Shown here one piece after another: positions 46,483 through 54,909 of a stretch of DNA of 64,000 bases. Position numbers and translations under genes: made by a program. Positions within the stretch are counted from its first letter, which is position 1. Each line of letters starts with the position of its first letter. Source of the stretch: JAPPLB01 sp965206655 (lineage in GTDB: Bacteria > Acidobacteriota > Terriglobia > Bryobacterales > UBA6623). The stretch lies in the NCBI GenBank assembly GCA_965206655.1, contig CBDBKC010000038.1:372001-436000 (forward strand), written 5' to 3'. The notes under the pieces were generated by a model. That model searched no databases. It saw only the letters and a list, made by a program, of their open reading frames with translations, and was not told where the DNA came from.

Positions 46483-47415
46483 TCATTCGCCGCTCCCGAT
46501 CAGGTATTCGTAAAGCGCATCGACGTTTTCGTCAACCGCCATCACCTGTTCGACCGTGTGGCCCGCGAGTGAAATGCGCGTGAGGGCGCGCGAGAACTCC
46601 TGGCGGCTGCGCGTCATTACCAGTAGGCCCAGCTTGTCATCGTGGAGTTGAATCTGTGTGATGTGGTCCTGCTCAAAGAGCAGCGAAGCAATCCGCGAGG
46701 CGTCACGGCAACGGATCAAGAACTGGCTGGGGTGCTCGTGCATCTCTTCGCGCACGCCTCGCACATTTCCTTCGGCGATGATCATGCCGTTCGCGATCAG
46801 GATGACGTGGTCGGAAATGAGATCCACCTCCTGCAGTACATGGCTCGAAAGTACGATGTGCCGCCCTTGTTGCGAGAAGCTCCTGAAGAGCGAGATCGTT
46901 TCGGCGCGAACGAGCGGGTCCAATCCGTTCAGCGGCTCATCGAGCACGAGTACTTCGGGATCGTCCGCAATCGCCTGGGCCAAGCGCACCCGCTGTCGCA
47001 TCCCCTTTGAATAGGCGGCCACTTTGCGGTGGGCCGCTTCGTTCATACCGACTTGCTCGAGCGCTTTCCAGGTGAGTGTCTCGGCTTCGGACGCCGAACG
47101 GCCCGCCAGGAGCAAGCCTGTCGAGACAAACTCGAAACCGGTTGAGCCTCTGGGCGCCGTGTCGTACTGCGTCGCGTAGCCGGTGATGCGCATCAGCCGC
47201 TCGGGGTCGCGGGGCGACAATCCGCGGACGGTGATGTTGCCGCGGTCGGGATGGATCAGCCCGGCCATCAGATTCATCAGCGTCGTTTTGCCGGAGCCAT
47301 TCGGCCCCACGAGGCTGGTAATTCCGGGAGGGATCCGCAGGGTGACGCGGTTGACGCCCAGCACCTCGCCGTAGAATTTCGACACCTCGTTGAAAACGAT
47401 CTCCGGCGCGGTCAC
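46483..47415 (-). CDS. ABC transporter ATP-binding protein (module 2)
   Basis: A 310-residue ATPase. The start is GTG at 47415, overlapping the permease stop by 4 bp; the longer upstream frame is rejected. Walker A LVGPNGSGKTTL, signature YSKGMRQRVRL and Walker B VLVLDEPLNGLDP are intact, followed by the H-loop LSSHVLQE. The C-terminal 80 residues are typical of ABC-2 exporter ATPases (CcmA/DrrA-like). It pairs with the split permease that overlaps its 3' end. Confidence 0.92.
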   Translation of the reverse strand: MTAPEIVFNEVSKFYGEVLGVNRVTLRIPPGITSLVGPNGSGKTTLMNLMAGLIHPDRGNITVRGLSPRDPERLMRITGYATQYDTAPRGSTGFEFVSTGLLLAGRSASEAETLTWKALEQVGMNEAAHRKVAAYSKGMRQRVRLAQAIADDPEVLVLDEPLNGLDPLVRAETISLFRSFSQQGRHIVLSSHVLQEVDLISDHVILIANGMIIAEGNVRGVREEMHEHPSQFLIRCRDASRIASLLFEQDHITQIQLHDDKLGLLVMTRSRQEFSRALTRISLAGHTVEQVMAVDENVDALYEYLIGSGE

Positions 47416-48272
47416 GAGACCACCTCGACCGGCCGCAGCTTGCGGTCCAGCACATAGAGCAGGAGCAGCGACAGCGCCGCCATCGTGAGGAAACATTCGA
47501 GCCCAGTGGGTCCCGGGAGCGCTTCCGCGCCCAGCATGGCGCGCCAGATTCGATTCGCTGCGTGGGTGGGGCTAAGAGCCACCGGCCAGTCCGCCCGTAG
47601 TATCGCCCTTGTCACTTCAGCGGCACCGCCAAGCACGAAGAAGAAACCAATCACCAGTCCTCCGCTGACCACACGCCACCTGACGTAGGCGGAACTCGTC
47701 ATCGCAACCAAGCTTACGAAGACCATCCAAAGCAGGAACCCGAACAAGATGCCGACACCCAGCATCCAGTTATCGGCCGCCCAGCTCCAGCCCGCCAAAC
47801 TCGACTGCACGGCGAACAACACGACTCCGGGCATCCATGTTACCGGCGAAAGCACGCCCGCCAGCACCAGCATCCGGGATAGGACGTACCGAGGGCGTGA
47901 CAACGGCCGACTGAAATATAGGGGCAACGCTCCATTCGCAAGATCAGGCGCGATCAAACTGGGGCCGGCAAACGTCGCCAACCATACGGCGAACATCCCT
48001 TGGGTGTTCATAAACTTCACGAAGAAACCGCTGTCGATCTTGAGGAACTCTTTGAACGAATCGCCGAACCCCAGCAGCAACTCAGTGTGATTCGAAAGGT
48101 AGATGAACATCAGGCAAGCGGTCGGCCAGAACAAGGCGAGGATGAAGATCATGATGATGCGCCGATCCCGCATCAATCCTTCCCAAGCAAACCGGGGCAG
48201 CACCATGAGGCGCGCCCAGTGCCCGGTCAGTGGCCCATCGTAGCGTTGATATCCACGCTTATGAACGGCCAT
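47412..48272 (-). CDS. ABC-2 type permease (module 1)
   Basis: A 286-residue membrane protein with about six helices (for example IIMIFILALFWPTACLMFIY and SGGLVIGFFFVLGGAAEVTR). It starts inside the module 1 ATPase gene (14-bp overlap) and ends overlapping the module 2 ATPase. The substrate is unknown. Confidence 0.85.
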   Translation of the reverse strand: MAVHKRGYQRYDGPLTGHWARLMVLPRFAWEGLMRDRRIIMIFILALFWPTACLMFIYLSNHTELLLGFGDSFKEFLKIDSGFFVKFMNTQGMFAVWLATFAGPSLIAPDLANGALPLYFSRPLSRPRYVLSRMLVLAGVLSPVTWMPGVVLFAVQSSLAGWSWAADNWMLGVGILFGFLLWMVFVSLVAMTSSAYVRWRVVSGGLVIGFFFVLGGAAEVTRAILRADWPVALSPTHAANRIWRAMLGAEALPGPTGLECFLTMAALSLLLLYVLDRKLRPVEVVS

Positions 48273-49248
48273 CGGCAGCGACCTCCTCGAGAGGTTTGGC
48301 CTCGTCGCCGGGAGTGTGTTGGATATGTCCGACGGCCTTTAAGAAGATCTCCTCGAGCGTGTCGCGCCGATGAGTCAGGTGATGAACATCGAGATTCTCG
48401 CGAGCCGTGACGCGCCAAATGACGTCGAGCTCGACGGCCGGCGGCAGTACGATCCGCCAGCGCCCGTTGCCCTCCGTGACGCCCTCGGCGCCCTGCTCAA
48501 GCAAGGCGCCCGCAAGACCGCCATCGTCACCCGATACTTCGAGTTCGACGAAACGCCTATTCGCGCGGCGCTCTTCCTCGAGATCGGCATGGTGGACGAT
48601 GCGGCCTTCCTTGAGAATGACGACCTCGTCGCAGACCTCCTCGACATCGCGCAGCAGGTGGGAGCAGAGCACGACGTTCATGCCGTGCTGGTCTTTCATT
48701 TCGGCTACGAGTTTGAGCATGCGGGCACGCGCCGCCTGGTCAAGACCATTCGTGGGTTCGTCGAGAATCACCAACTCAGGCCCATGCATGACAGCCTGAG
48801 CGAGCTTGGCCATCTGCTTCATCCCGAGCGAGTATGTGCCCAGGGTGCGGTAGCGCGCCTCGCCCAGCCCGACGTGAAAGAGCACTTCATGCGCTTTCTC
48901 GAGCGCGGCACGTTCGGGCAGGCCTGAGAGCTCGCCCATTACGCGCAGAAAGCGAACGGCCGTCATACCCGCGATGAAGGCGTCGTTCTCGGGCATGTAG
49001 CCGACACGTGTTTTCACCTGGCGCGATTGCGCACGGCAGTCGTAGCCGAGAATCCGCGCTGAACCTCCGGCGGCTTTGTGGAATCCGAGCAAGGTAAGAA
49101 TCAGCGTGGACTTTCCGGCGCCGTTGGGTCCGAGCAAGCCGATCGCCTTGCCGGACCCGGCCACGCCGAGACGGCAGGACATCTCCTTGAGAATCTCCCG
49201 CCGTCCGAGCTTTACGCTCAGGTCCTGAAGTTCGATAACCGGGGTCAC
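48259..49248 (-). CDS. ABC transporter ATP-binding protein (module 1)
   Basis: A 329-residue ATPase; start GTG at 49248, four bases after the FecR-type gene's stop codon. Walker A LLGPNGAGKSTLI, signature YSLGMKQMAKLAQ, Walker B LVILDEPTNGLDQ and H-loop LCSHLLRDVE are present. Same layout as module 2. Confidence 0.92.
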   Translation of the reverse strand: MTPVIELQDLSVKLGRREILKEMSCRLGVAGSGKAIGLLGPNGAGKSTLILTLLGFHKAAGGSARILGYDCRAQSRQVKTRVGYMPENDAFIAGMTAVRFLRVMGELSGLPERAALEKAHEVLFHVGLGEARYRTLGTYSLGMKQMAKLAQAVMHGPELVILDEPTNGLDQAARARMLKLVAEMKDQHGMNVVLCSHLLRDVEEVCDEVVILKEGRIVHHADLEEERRANRRFVELEVSGDDGGLAGALLEQGAEGVTEGNGRWRIVLPPAVELDVIWRVTARENLDVHHLTHRRDTLEEIFLKAVGHIQHTPGDEAKPLEEVAADGRS

Positions 49249-49252
49249 GTGT

Positions 49253-51733
49253 TTAGGGCTGCTCGGAATCAGGCACCTGCTCGGCGACACGCGTGTGACC
49301 GACGCCTCCCACAAGCATCGTATCCAGCAGCATGCTCGTTAGACGAGTACGACTTGCGGCGTGAATTCGTTCCGCTTCTCCATCGAAAACGATGAGCGTC
49401 GGCTCGCGGCTCTCCAGCAACCTGTTGAGAGCCGGGCTCTCGACGAGTGAGGCGAGGTCCGCTACGACTCCATTGGTATTGAACCAGAAGAACCCTGAAT
49501 GATGTAGAGCGGATGTTGACGGGAAGCGCTGCTGGAAGCGCGCCGTGTGAATGAGCGGCGAGCCCGACTCACGGACGGCGATCGCGCGCAATGCCAGCGC
49601 CCGGTCCGTCGAAGCGATCAGGTAGCCGCGGTCGTAGGTCCAGTGCAGCTCCAACGAGCGCAACAACGCCTCAACCGTATCCTCGCCCCCTGTTAGGCCG
49701 GGTGCGATTGAGCGCCAAGCGCGGCCGTTCACCGTTTCCTCGACAAACGTCAGCGCGTAATCCATCTCGGCTTCTCCCATAACATCGTTGTAGGTTTCGA
49801 CCAGACGCCGTGCTGTTTCATCCAGGGCGCCGGGATTCATCGCTTCAAACGCGATGACCCAGCCCGGAACGGGGACCGACGGCCGCTCGACCGCGAACGT
49901 CACATCCGTACCGAGAGACTCCGCGATATCGAGACCGACGCTGATGCCGGTTCTCGACTCGAACTCGGCGATCTGTTTGGCCCAATCGCCTTCGCCACCC
50001 AACGCCGCGATGATCTCGTCGAACGCCTGCCTCGGATCACGCATCGATGCCGAAAAAACGGCGACGGCTTCGCTTGACACATACTCGGCCGATCCCGCCG
50101 GTCCCGGTGACGCCAGCCAGGAAGCCATCCCGGTCCGCGTCTGGCTGAAGGACAGGGTCGCCTCGTTGCCCTCGGACCCGCCGTCAGAGTTTTGCTCGAA
50201 GAACAGGTAGCGCATGGAGGGCAGTCCCAGCACCTGCTGCGTGTCGGTGGGCATGGGGATATCGATCCGAAGCGCCGCGACGTCAACCGCCGTCAGCCAG
50301 CTCACGCCGCTCTCATATCGACTCGCGATCTCCGCCGCGAAGGCCGAGGACGCGCCGCCGCCGAGGGAGGCGCTCATGATGGTGAGGTGCTCGTCGCTAT
50401 CGGAGATCAGAAGCAGCCCCTCGACGATCTCGAAAGATACAGCTTCATCCCCCGGGAGATTCAAGATCGCACCACGCAGGTCATCCTCGCGGCCACTCTG
50501 GACCTCCGCGATCAACAGCGGTATGCCGGCCGCCGATTCACCTGTGCTCCCGCCGAACACGAAGGCCACTTCCTCGCCCAGCAGCGGCGCAATCCCTTGG
50601 ATGCGATCGACCGTCTGGCGCAACTCTCGGACGTCCTCGGAAGACCACCATTCGTTCAGCACCGCGTTGTCACCGGCGCGCTGGTCCACGAGAGACATAG
50701 CCTCACGGATTGTGCCATGCAGATTTGGAATCGCGACGTACACCCAGGTTCCGGCCGGGATATGCGGCAACAGGCGCGTATCGGTACGCAATGCCGGCCC
50801 GGGCAAGGCGGCGAGGTCCTTTTCGATCTGTATGATTTCAGCTAGCAGCTCGTAGTACTTCTCCGCGTCTTCGCTCCATGCGAGAGCCTGCTCGATGCCG
50901 ACCGATTCAAGCGCAAGGTTGGAGGCAGCCTGCTGCCCCGGCTCGAGCACTTGCCGCGAACCGGGCTGCGAAACCTCCACCGCGCCTTCGACGACGGACA
51001 CCAGCGACCCCGCAGTCGCGCTCGACACCGCGAAAATTGTGCCCTTGACTGATGCAGTCGAATCCCGCGTCACCACGCGTAGGCGGCCTCGTCGTTGCTC
51101 GGCGGCCTGCATGAGCAAATCGCCGTAGTCAAGCCGAACCGTCTGGCCGCTCCAAGCCGAGTGAACCGACAGCTTGGTTCTTTGATTGACTTCGAGCCGT
51201 GACCCATCGGCCAACTCGAGCACTGCGTGCCCGCCCGCAGCGGTTCGAATCACGTCTTCCTCGAATAGCTCCCCGCCGGGCGCCAACCCGCCTCGCGGCA
51301 GCCGGAAGGCATCTCCGGATACGGAGACGACCGTCGCGCGAGGGCCCGACGGCGCCAGCGCCCGATCGACCTGGTGGCGGCCCAGATAGAGCACCATTAG
51401 GACCGCGGCCGCCGCCGCGGCCCAGCGCATCCAGCCGGGCCGAAGCGTTACAACCGGCTGTGGACCGACTACTCGCGGCTCGCCTCTTGCTTCGGCAAGC
51501 GCCCGCCGGCAGTCGGCGCAACGCCCCAAGTGATCCTCCAGCAACAGCCGCCGGGAGTCCGTGAGCCGTGCATCCAGGTAAGCGCCTAGCTCCGCGCGGA
51601 ACTCCGGACACAACAGCGCGGGCGACTGCGTCAAGCGCTCCCGGACACGCCGTTGAGCGACGGCGATCTCTTCCGCCGCCGCGGTCTCCTGGCGCACGTC
51701 CCTCAATAACTCATCAAACTTTTCGTCTGTCAT
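49253..51733 (-). CDS. Zinc-finger anti-sigma/FecR-domain membrane protein
   Basis: An 826-residue protein. The N-terminus has an anti-sigma zinc finger (zf-HC2-like: HLGRCADCRRALAEA). A single transmembrane helix (about 103-122, MRWAAAAAAVLMVLYLGRH) follows, then a FecR-like domain with TAAGGHAVLELADGSRLEVN and STASVKGTIFAVSSATAGSL. The remaining 500 residues are an extracytoplasmic region of unknown type. It is 14 bp after the ECF sigma gene, the usual arrangement for a sensor and regulator of the sigma factor. Confidence 0.82.
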   Translation of the reverse strand: MTDEKFDELLRDVRQETAAAEEIAVAQRRVRERLTQSPALLCPEFRAELGAYLDARLTDSRRLLLEDHLGRCADCRRALAEARGEPRVVGPQPVVTLRPGWMRWAAAAAAVLMVLYLGRHQVDRALAPSGPRATVVSVSGDAFRLPRGGLAPGGELFEEDVIRTAAGGHAVLELADGSRLEVNQRTKLSVHSAWSGQTVRLDYGDLLMQAAEQRRGRLRVVTRDSTASVKGTIFAVSSATAGSLVSVVEGAVEVSQPGSRQVLEPGQQAASNLALESVGIEQALAWSEDAEKYYELLAEIIQIEKDLAALPGPALRTDTRLLPHIPAGTWVYVAIPNLHGTIREAMSLVDQRAGDNAVLNEWWSSEDVRELRQTVDRIQGIAPLLGEEVAFVFGGSTGESAAGIPLLIAEVQSGREDDLRGAILNLPGDEAVSFEIVEGLLLISDSDEHLTIMSASLGGGASSAFAAEIASRYESGVSWLTAVDVAALRIDIPMPTDTQQVLGLPSMRYLFFEQNSDGGSEGNEATLSFSQTRTGMASWLASPGPAGSAEYVSSEAVAVFSASMRDPRQAFDEIIAALGGEGDWAKQIAEFESRTGISVGLDIAESLGTDVTFAVERPSVPVPGWVIAFEAMNPGALDETARRLVETYNDVMGEAEMDYALTFVEETVNGRAWRSIAPGLTGGEDTVEALLRSLELHWTYDRGYLIASTDRALALRAIAVRESGSPLIHTARFQQRFPSTSALHHSGFFWFNTNGVVADLASLVESPALNRLLESREPTLIVFDGEAERIHAASRTRLTSMLLDTMLVGGVGHTRVAEQVPDSEQP

Positions 51734-51746
51734 GCCGTTGGCTCCC

Positions 51747-52280
51747 TCACCTGCTCAGATCTTTCCGTAAAGCCGCGCGAATGCGGTGCAGACGGCTGGC
51801 CACGGTGCCCCGTTCCAAATCAAACAAGGCGGCCAACTCGTCATACGAGTATCCTTCGAGATAACAGAGGACAAACAGTTCCGCGTCCGGCGGCTCAATC
51901 CGCGCTAAAGCCCGCCGTAAGCGCTCCTTCAGCAGGAGCGGACTCTGGTGGGCGCCTTGGTCATACCTGCCCTCACTGTCGAGTGCCGGCCCTTGCATAT
52001 CGGGCCGCGCCGATTTCCGCCGCAACAGATCAATGGAAGCGTTTGTGGCGGCGCGCCGCAGATAAGCCTCGGGGCCCCGTGACGGGTCGAGCACAAGCCG
52101 GTTGTTCAACACACGCAGGAAAACGTTCTGAAGAACATCCTCGGCGTCGGCCCCGTTGCCCGTCACTCGCAACGCCGTCCGGTACACCGTTTCGGAGTAG
52201 CTCTCGTAGAGGTGATCGAATTCCGGCGAGGGTCTCACGGCTGTCGGTTCATCCACTATGGCCAAGCTGGCTGTTCCCAT
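51747..52280 (-). CDS. ECF-type RNA polymerase sigma factor
   Basis: A 177-residue sigma70 factor. Region 2 is HLYESYSETVYRTALRVTGN to AEDVLQNVFLRVLNN, and region 4 is DAELFVLCYLEGYSYDELAA then TVASRLHRIRAALRK. It is the first gene of a seven-part minus-strand unit ending in the broken permease. It probably drives its own operon; no ECF promoter motif was recognised upstream. Confidence 0.92.
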   Translation of the reverse strand: MGTASLAIVDEPTAVRPSPEFDHLYESYSETVYRTALRVTGNGADAEDVLQNVFLRVLNNRLVLDPSRGPEAYLRRAATNASIDLLRRKSARPDMQGPALDSEGRYDQGAHQSPLLLKERLRRALARIEPPDAELFVLCYLEGYSYDELAALFDLERGTVASRLHRIRAALRKDLSR

Positions 52281-52549
52281 TCTGCCCGTCCTCTGCGATG
52301 TATACGCAACTCGGGGGGAAATAATTCATCAGTCTGAAGGTTTTATTCCGGCTGCGTCGGGTCGACGCCCCGGCGCGCCGCCCGACAATCCTGCGACTCC
52401 CCTTCCTTCGAGGGTCCCGGACAACGCGCGCGAAAGCAGCCGGACGGGAACGCAGCAAGGCTTTCAGACAGGGGGAACATCCGTGTGAGCGGCTTCTTAC
52501 ATGGGGGAACCGAGGAAGCGGCGGCGAGGCACTTCAGCGAAATGACACA

Positions 52550-53166
52550 CTAAACAACCACCGCCTGAAAGGCGGTGGGTTCATTTACGACTGAAAGTCG
52601 GCTTGCGGCTGAAGCCGCCTGAAGAAGCCCCGGCTCAGAGCCGGCTCAAGGCTTGGTGGGCGTTGTGATCTTGAAGCCCTGGTCGTCTTCGTCCCATTGC
52701 TGCCTCTCAATGTAATTCTTAATCGTTTCCTCGTCCACTGCGCCCACCGTCGCGCAGAAATATCCCCGCGCCCACAGGTATTGCCCCCAGTATCGCTTCC
52801 GCAATTCCCCAAACTCATCTTGCAGCCGTCGCGACGACCTGCCTTTCACATACTGCACCAGCTTCGACGGCGCCAACTGTGGCGGTGCCGATACCAATAC
52901 ATGCACATGATCCGGCGACACAGCGCCCCGAATCACCACCACTTCTCGCGCTTGACAGCTCTGCCGGATCAGATCCCGTGTCCGCTCCGCCACCCTGCCC
53001 CGCAAGACTTTGTAGCGATATTTCGTGATCCAGACCAAGTGATACTTGATGTCGTAGACTGCATGCGCCCCTCGCCGATATTCGCCCATCTCCCTATTGT
53101 CATCCAGACCCGCTCGAAGCTGACCGCCTGAAAGGCGGTGGGTTTAGACCTGGTGATGGAACTAAA
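52550..53166 (-). mobile_element. IS200/IS605-type element, copy C
   Basis: About 617 bp with the shared end sequences and hairpins. Its right end lies eight bases before the ATG of the following flavoprotein gene, so any native promoter of that gene has been pushed away by 617 bp. Confidence 0.9.
52646..53089 (-). CDS. tnpA: IS200-type Y1 transposase TnpA, copy C
   Basis: A 147-residue copy with the HUH motif (DHVHVLVSAPPQLAP) and the Tyr of TIKNYIERQ. It differs from the others at a few positions near its C-terminus (ERQQWDEDDQGFKITTPTKP) and is complete. Confidence 0.88.
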   Translation of the reverse strand: MGEYRRGAHAVYDIKYHLVWITKYRYKVLRGRVAERTRDLIRQSCQAREVVVIRGAVSPDHVHVLVSAPPQLAPSKLVQYVKGRSSRRLQDEFGELRKRYWGQYLWARGYFCATVGAVDEETIKNYIERQQWDEDDQGFKITTPTKP

Positions 53167-53174
53167 GTAGGAAG

Positions 53175-54320
53175 ATGGCCGACTTCGCAGTCACGGAACT
53201 GGACAGCGGGATTGATTTTTCAAATCTCCCTTACTGGGACGTCGTAATCGTGGGCGCGGGTCCCGCGGGACTCGCTGCCAGTCTCACGACCGCCCACCGA
53301 GGCTTGACAACGCTGGTCGTGGAAGCCAAGTCCAGGCCGGGCGGCCAACCTCAATTTCTCTACGCGGATAAGAAGATCGTGGATGTTCCGGGTTTCCCGG
53401 ACGGGATTACCGGGGAGGAGCTTTCCGCACGGGTATTTCGCCAGGCTGACGACGCCCTCGTTCAGTTTCGCTTCAACGAAGAGCTTGTAGCCATCGAAGA
53501 CACCGATCGGGTAGCGAAAGACGACCCCCTGAAGCGACTTGTCACGAATGACGGCGGCTATCTTTGCCGCAAAGTCATCATTGCGTGTGGGCTGCTGCAC
53601 TACCCAAGGAAGCTGCCCGTCCTCGATCAGCTCGACTCGAAAAAGGTCTACTACAAAATACCCAAGATCGGCGACTACGAGGAGAATCAGGTTGCCGTGG
53701 TTGGTGGCGGCGACTCCGCGATGGACGCGGCCTTGATGGTTCTCCAGCGAAACGGTCGGGTCGATATGGTCATTCGCGAAGAGGTTCCGTTGGGGAAGGC
53801 GGATACGCTTGCCCGCATCCGTCGTCTTGGCGGAAATATCCATACCTCCAGCGAGATCACGGAGGCGGAGTTCCGCGGCGATAAGATCGTCCTCACGTTG
53901 TCGGACGGAAACAATATGGAGTGCGACCTGGCCATCGTACAGATCGGTTTCCTTTCCGCCAAGGAGACGTTTCAGCGACTGGATCTGCGACTGAATCAAG
54001 ACGGGAGTATCGCCATCGATCCCTACTACGAGACGAGTCGCCGAGGGATCTTCGCTGTCGGCACAGAGCCAAACTGCAGCCAAGCGCAAGCGGACGTGAT
54101 CTTAGCTGAAAGCCTTTGCGCAGAAGTAACTCGACAACAAGATCGAGAGCGGCATCAATGTGGACATGAGAACGGAGGCGTACGGCTCAAAGATCGAAGG
54201 GCGCGGTGGCAAAATCATCTTGCGGTTGCAGGACCGGCGACGCCCGGCCCGTGTTCGCTACTGGAACTCGGCCTTGCGAGGCGGCGGCGTATCTTCTTGT
54301 CTCTTGAGGAATTCCGATAG
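53175..54320 (+). CDS. Ferredoxin/thioredoxin-type NADPH-dependent flavoprotein reductase
   Basis: A 381-residue flavoprotein. The FAD motif is WDVVIVGAGPAGLAASLTTA, the NAD(P) motif VAVVGGGDSAMDAALMV, and DVPGFPDGITGEELS matches the type 2 ferredoxin-NADP reductases of the thioredoxin-reductase fold. No redox CxxC is present, so it is not a thioredoxin reductase. From about residue 315 the sequence loses family likeness; another frame (DNKIESGINVDMRTEAYGSK) looks more natural, so a frameshift near 54135 is likely. The last 63 bases overlap the convergent gene. Start ATG follows AGGAAG, itself next to the IS200 end. Confidence 0.75.
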   Translation: MADFAVTELDSGIDFSNLPYWDVVIVGAGPAGLAASLTTAHRGLTTLVVEAKSRPGGQPQFLYADKKIVDVPGFPDGITGEELSARVFRQADDALVQFRFNEELVAIEDTDRVAKDDPLKRLVTNDGGYLCRKVIIACGLLHYPRKLPVLDQLDSKKVYYKIPKIGDYEENQVAVVGGGDSAMDAALMVLQRNGRVDMVIREEVPLGKADTLARIRRLGGNIHTSSEITEAEFRGDKIVLTLSDGNNMECDLAIVQIGFLSAKETFQRLDLRLNQDGSIAIDPYYETSRRGIFAVGTEPNCSQAQADVILAESLCAEVTRQQDRERHQCGHENGGVRLKDRRARWQNHLAVAGPATPGPCSLLELGLARRRRIFLSLEEFR

Positions 54321-54728
54321 GACTTCGGTAGTACATTTCACAATCGCTTTGTCCGCGATGAAGAGATCGATCTTGCCCGCTTCCAAGCTTGCCCAGCGAG
54401 CCTTGCGGTAGTAGCCGTGCTCTGGCGGGATTGCTTTGAAGAGAATGATGCGGCGCTCACCTGCGCGAAAGGTGGGTCCCACCCAGGCGCTGGCACCGAA
54501 ACGAAGCCGCCGCGCCGCACGAACTCCGCCCTTGATGACTTTAAGGACCTTCGCTTCGGCGTACGTGGGCCCATCCGCGGCAGTCGCCGAATAGTCCGTG
54601 GAGACGATTTCGACAACTGCAATAGCATCTGCCTCCGAAACGAGGTTGCTGAGGCCGGCGGACGCAGCCTGCGCGGATAGCGGACCGACGGCCGCGGTGA
54701 CCAAAAGCGTGAGCCAGATCAGCGGCAT
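54258..54728 (-). CDS. Secreted protein of unknown function
   Basis: A 156-residue exported protein. The start ATG at 54728 has AGGGGG upstream and gives MPLIWLTLLVTAAVGPLSAQ, a signal peptide; the longer frame upstream is rejected. The mature part has beta-type segments (ADAIAVVEIVSTDYSA, EAKVLKVIKGGVRAARRLRF, AGERRIILFKAIPPEHGYYR). I do not recognise the family. Confidence 0.65.
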   Translation of the reverse strand: MPLIWLTLLVTAAVGPLSAQAASAGLSNLVSEADAIAVVEIVSTDYSATAADGPTYAEAKVLKVIKGGVRAARRLRFGASAWVGPTFRAGERRIILFKAIPPEHGYYRKARWASLEAGKIDLFIADKAIVKCTTEVLSEFLKRQEDTPPPRKAEFQ

Positions 54729-54909
54729 TGCATCCCCCTTAATACGCACTGACGCCGGAAGGCCGTCGCGCGGGCACCATTTTTTGCAAGCCCCCAATTC
54801 ACCTCTGGCGGCAAGTCCACTGCGGTTGGTCCCGTGAGGGGAGGGCAGAAGTACCCTTTAACCGAAGCCCCCGCATCCGCTCAGCCGTGTGCCTGCCCGC
54901 AGGTGAAAG

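Larger units (their letters stand above)
43487..46486 (-). pseudogene. ABC-2 permease gene split by an IS4-type and an IS200-type element
   Basis: The gene starts at 46486 (MNTASRWRQVWTIVRLQLRR), overlapping the ATPase stop by 4 bp, with a membrane helix near residue 30. It reads on to GEPLNDNK, where the IS4-type element (44899-46218) interrupts it. After removing this element and one duplication it continues YTHKHDGEDTACRYLQFFDG to ERRWFLH, where IS200 copy B (44202-44809) interrupts it. It resumes RDGALHSVNSRLLIDFNDDR with six or so helices and ends ...RTVRRLEIDYGTD. Total about 360 residues. Frames fit on both sides of both insertions. The exporter of this module lacks a full permease here. 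Confidence 0.9.
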
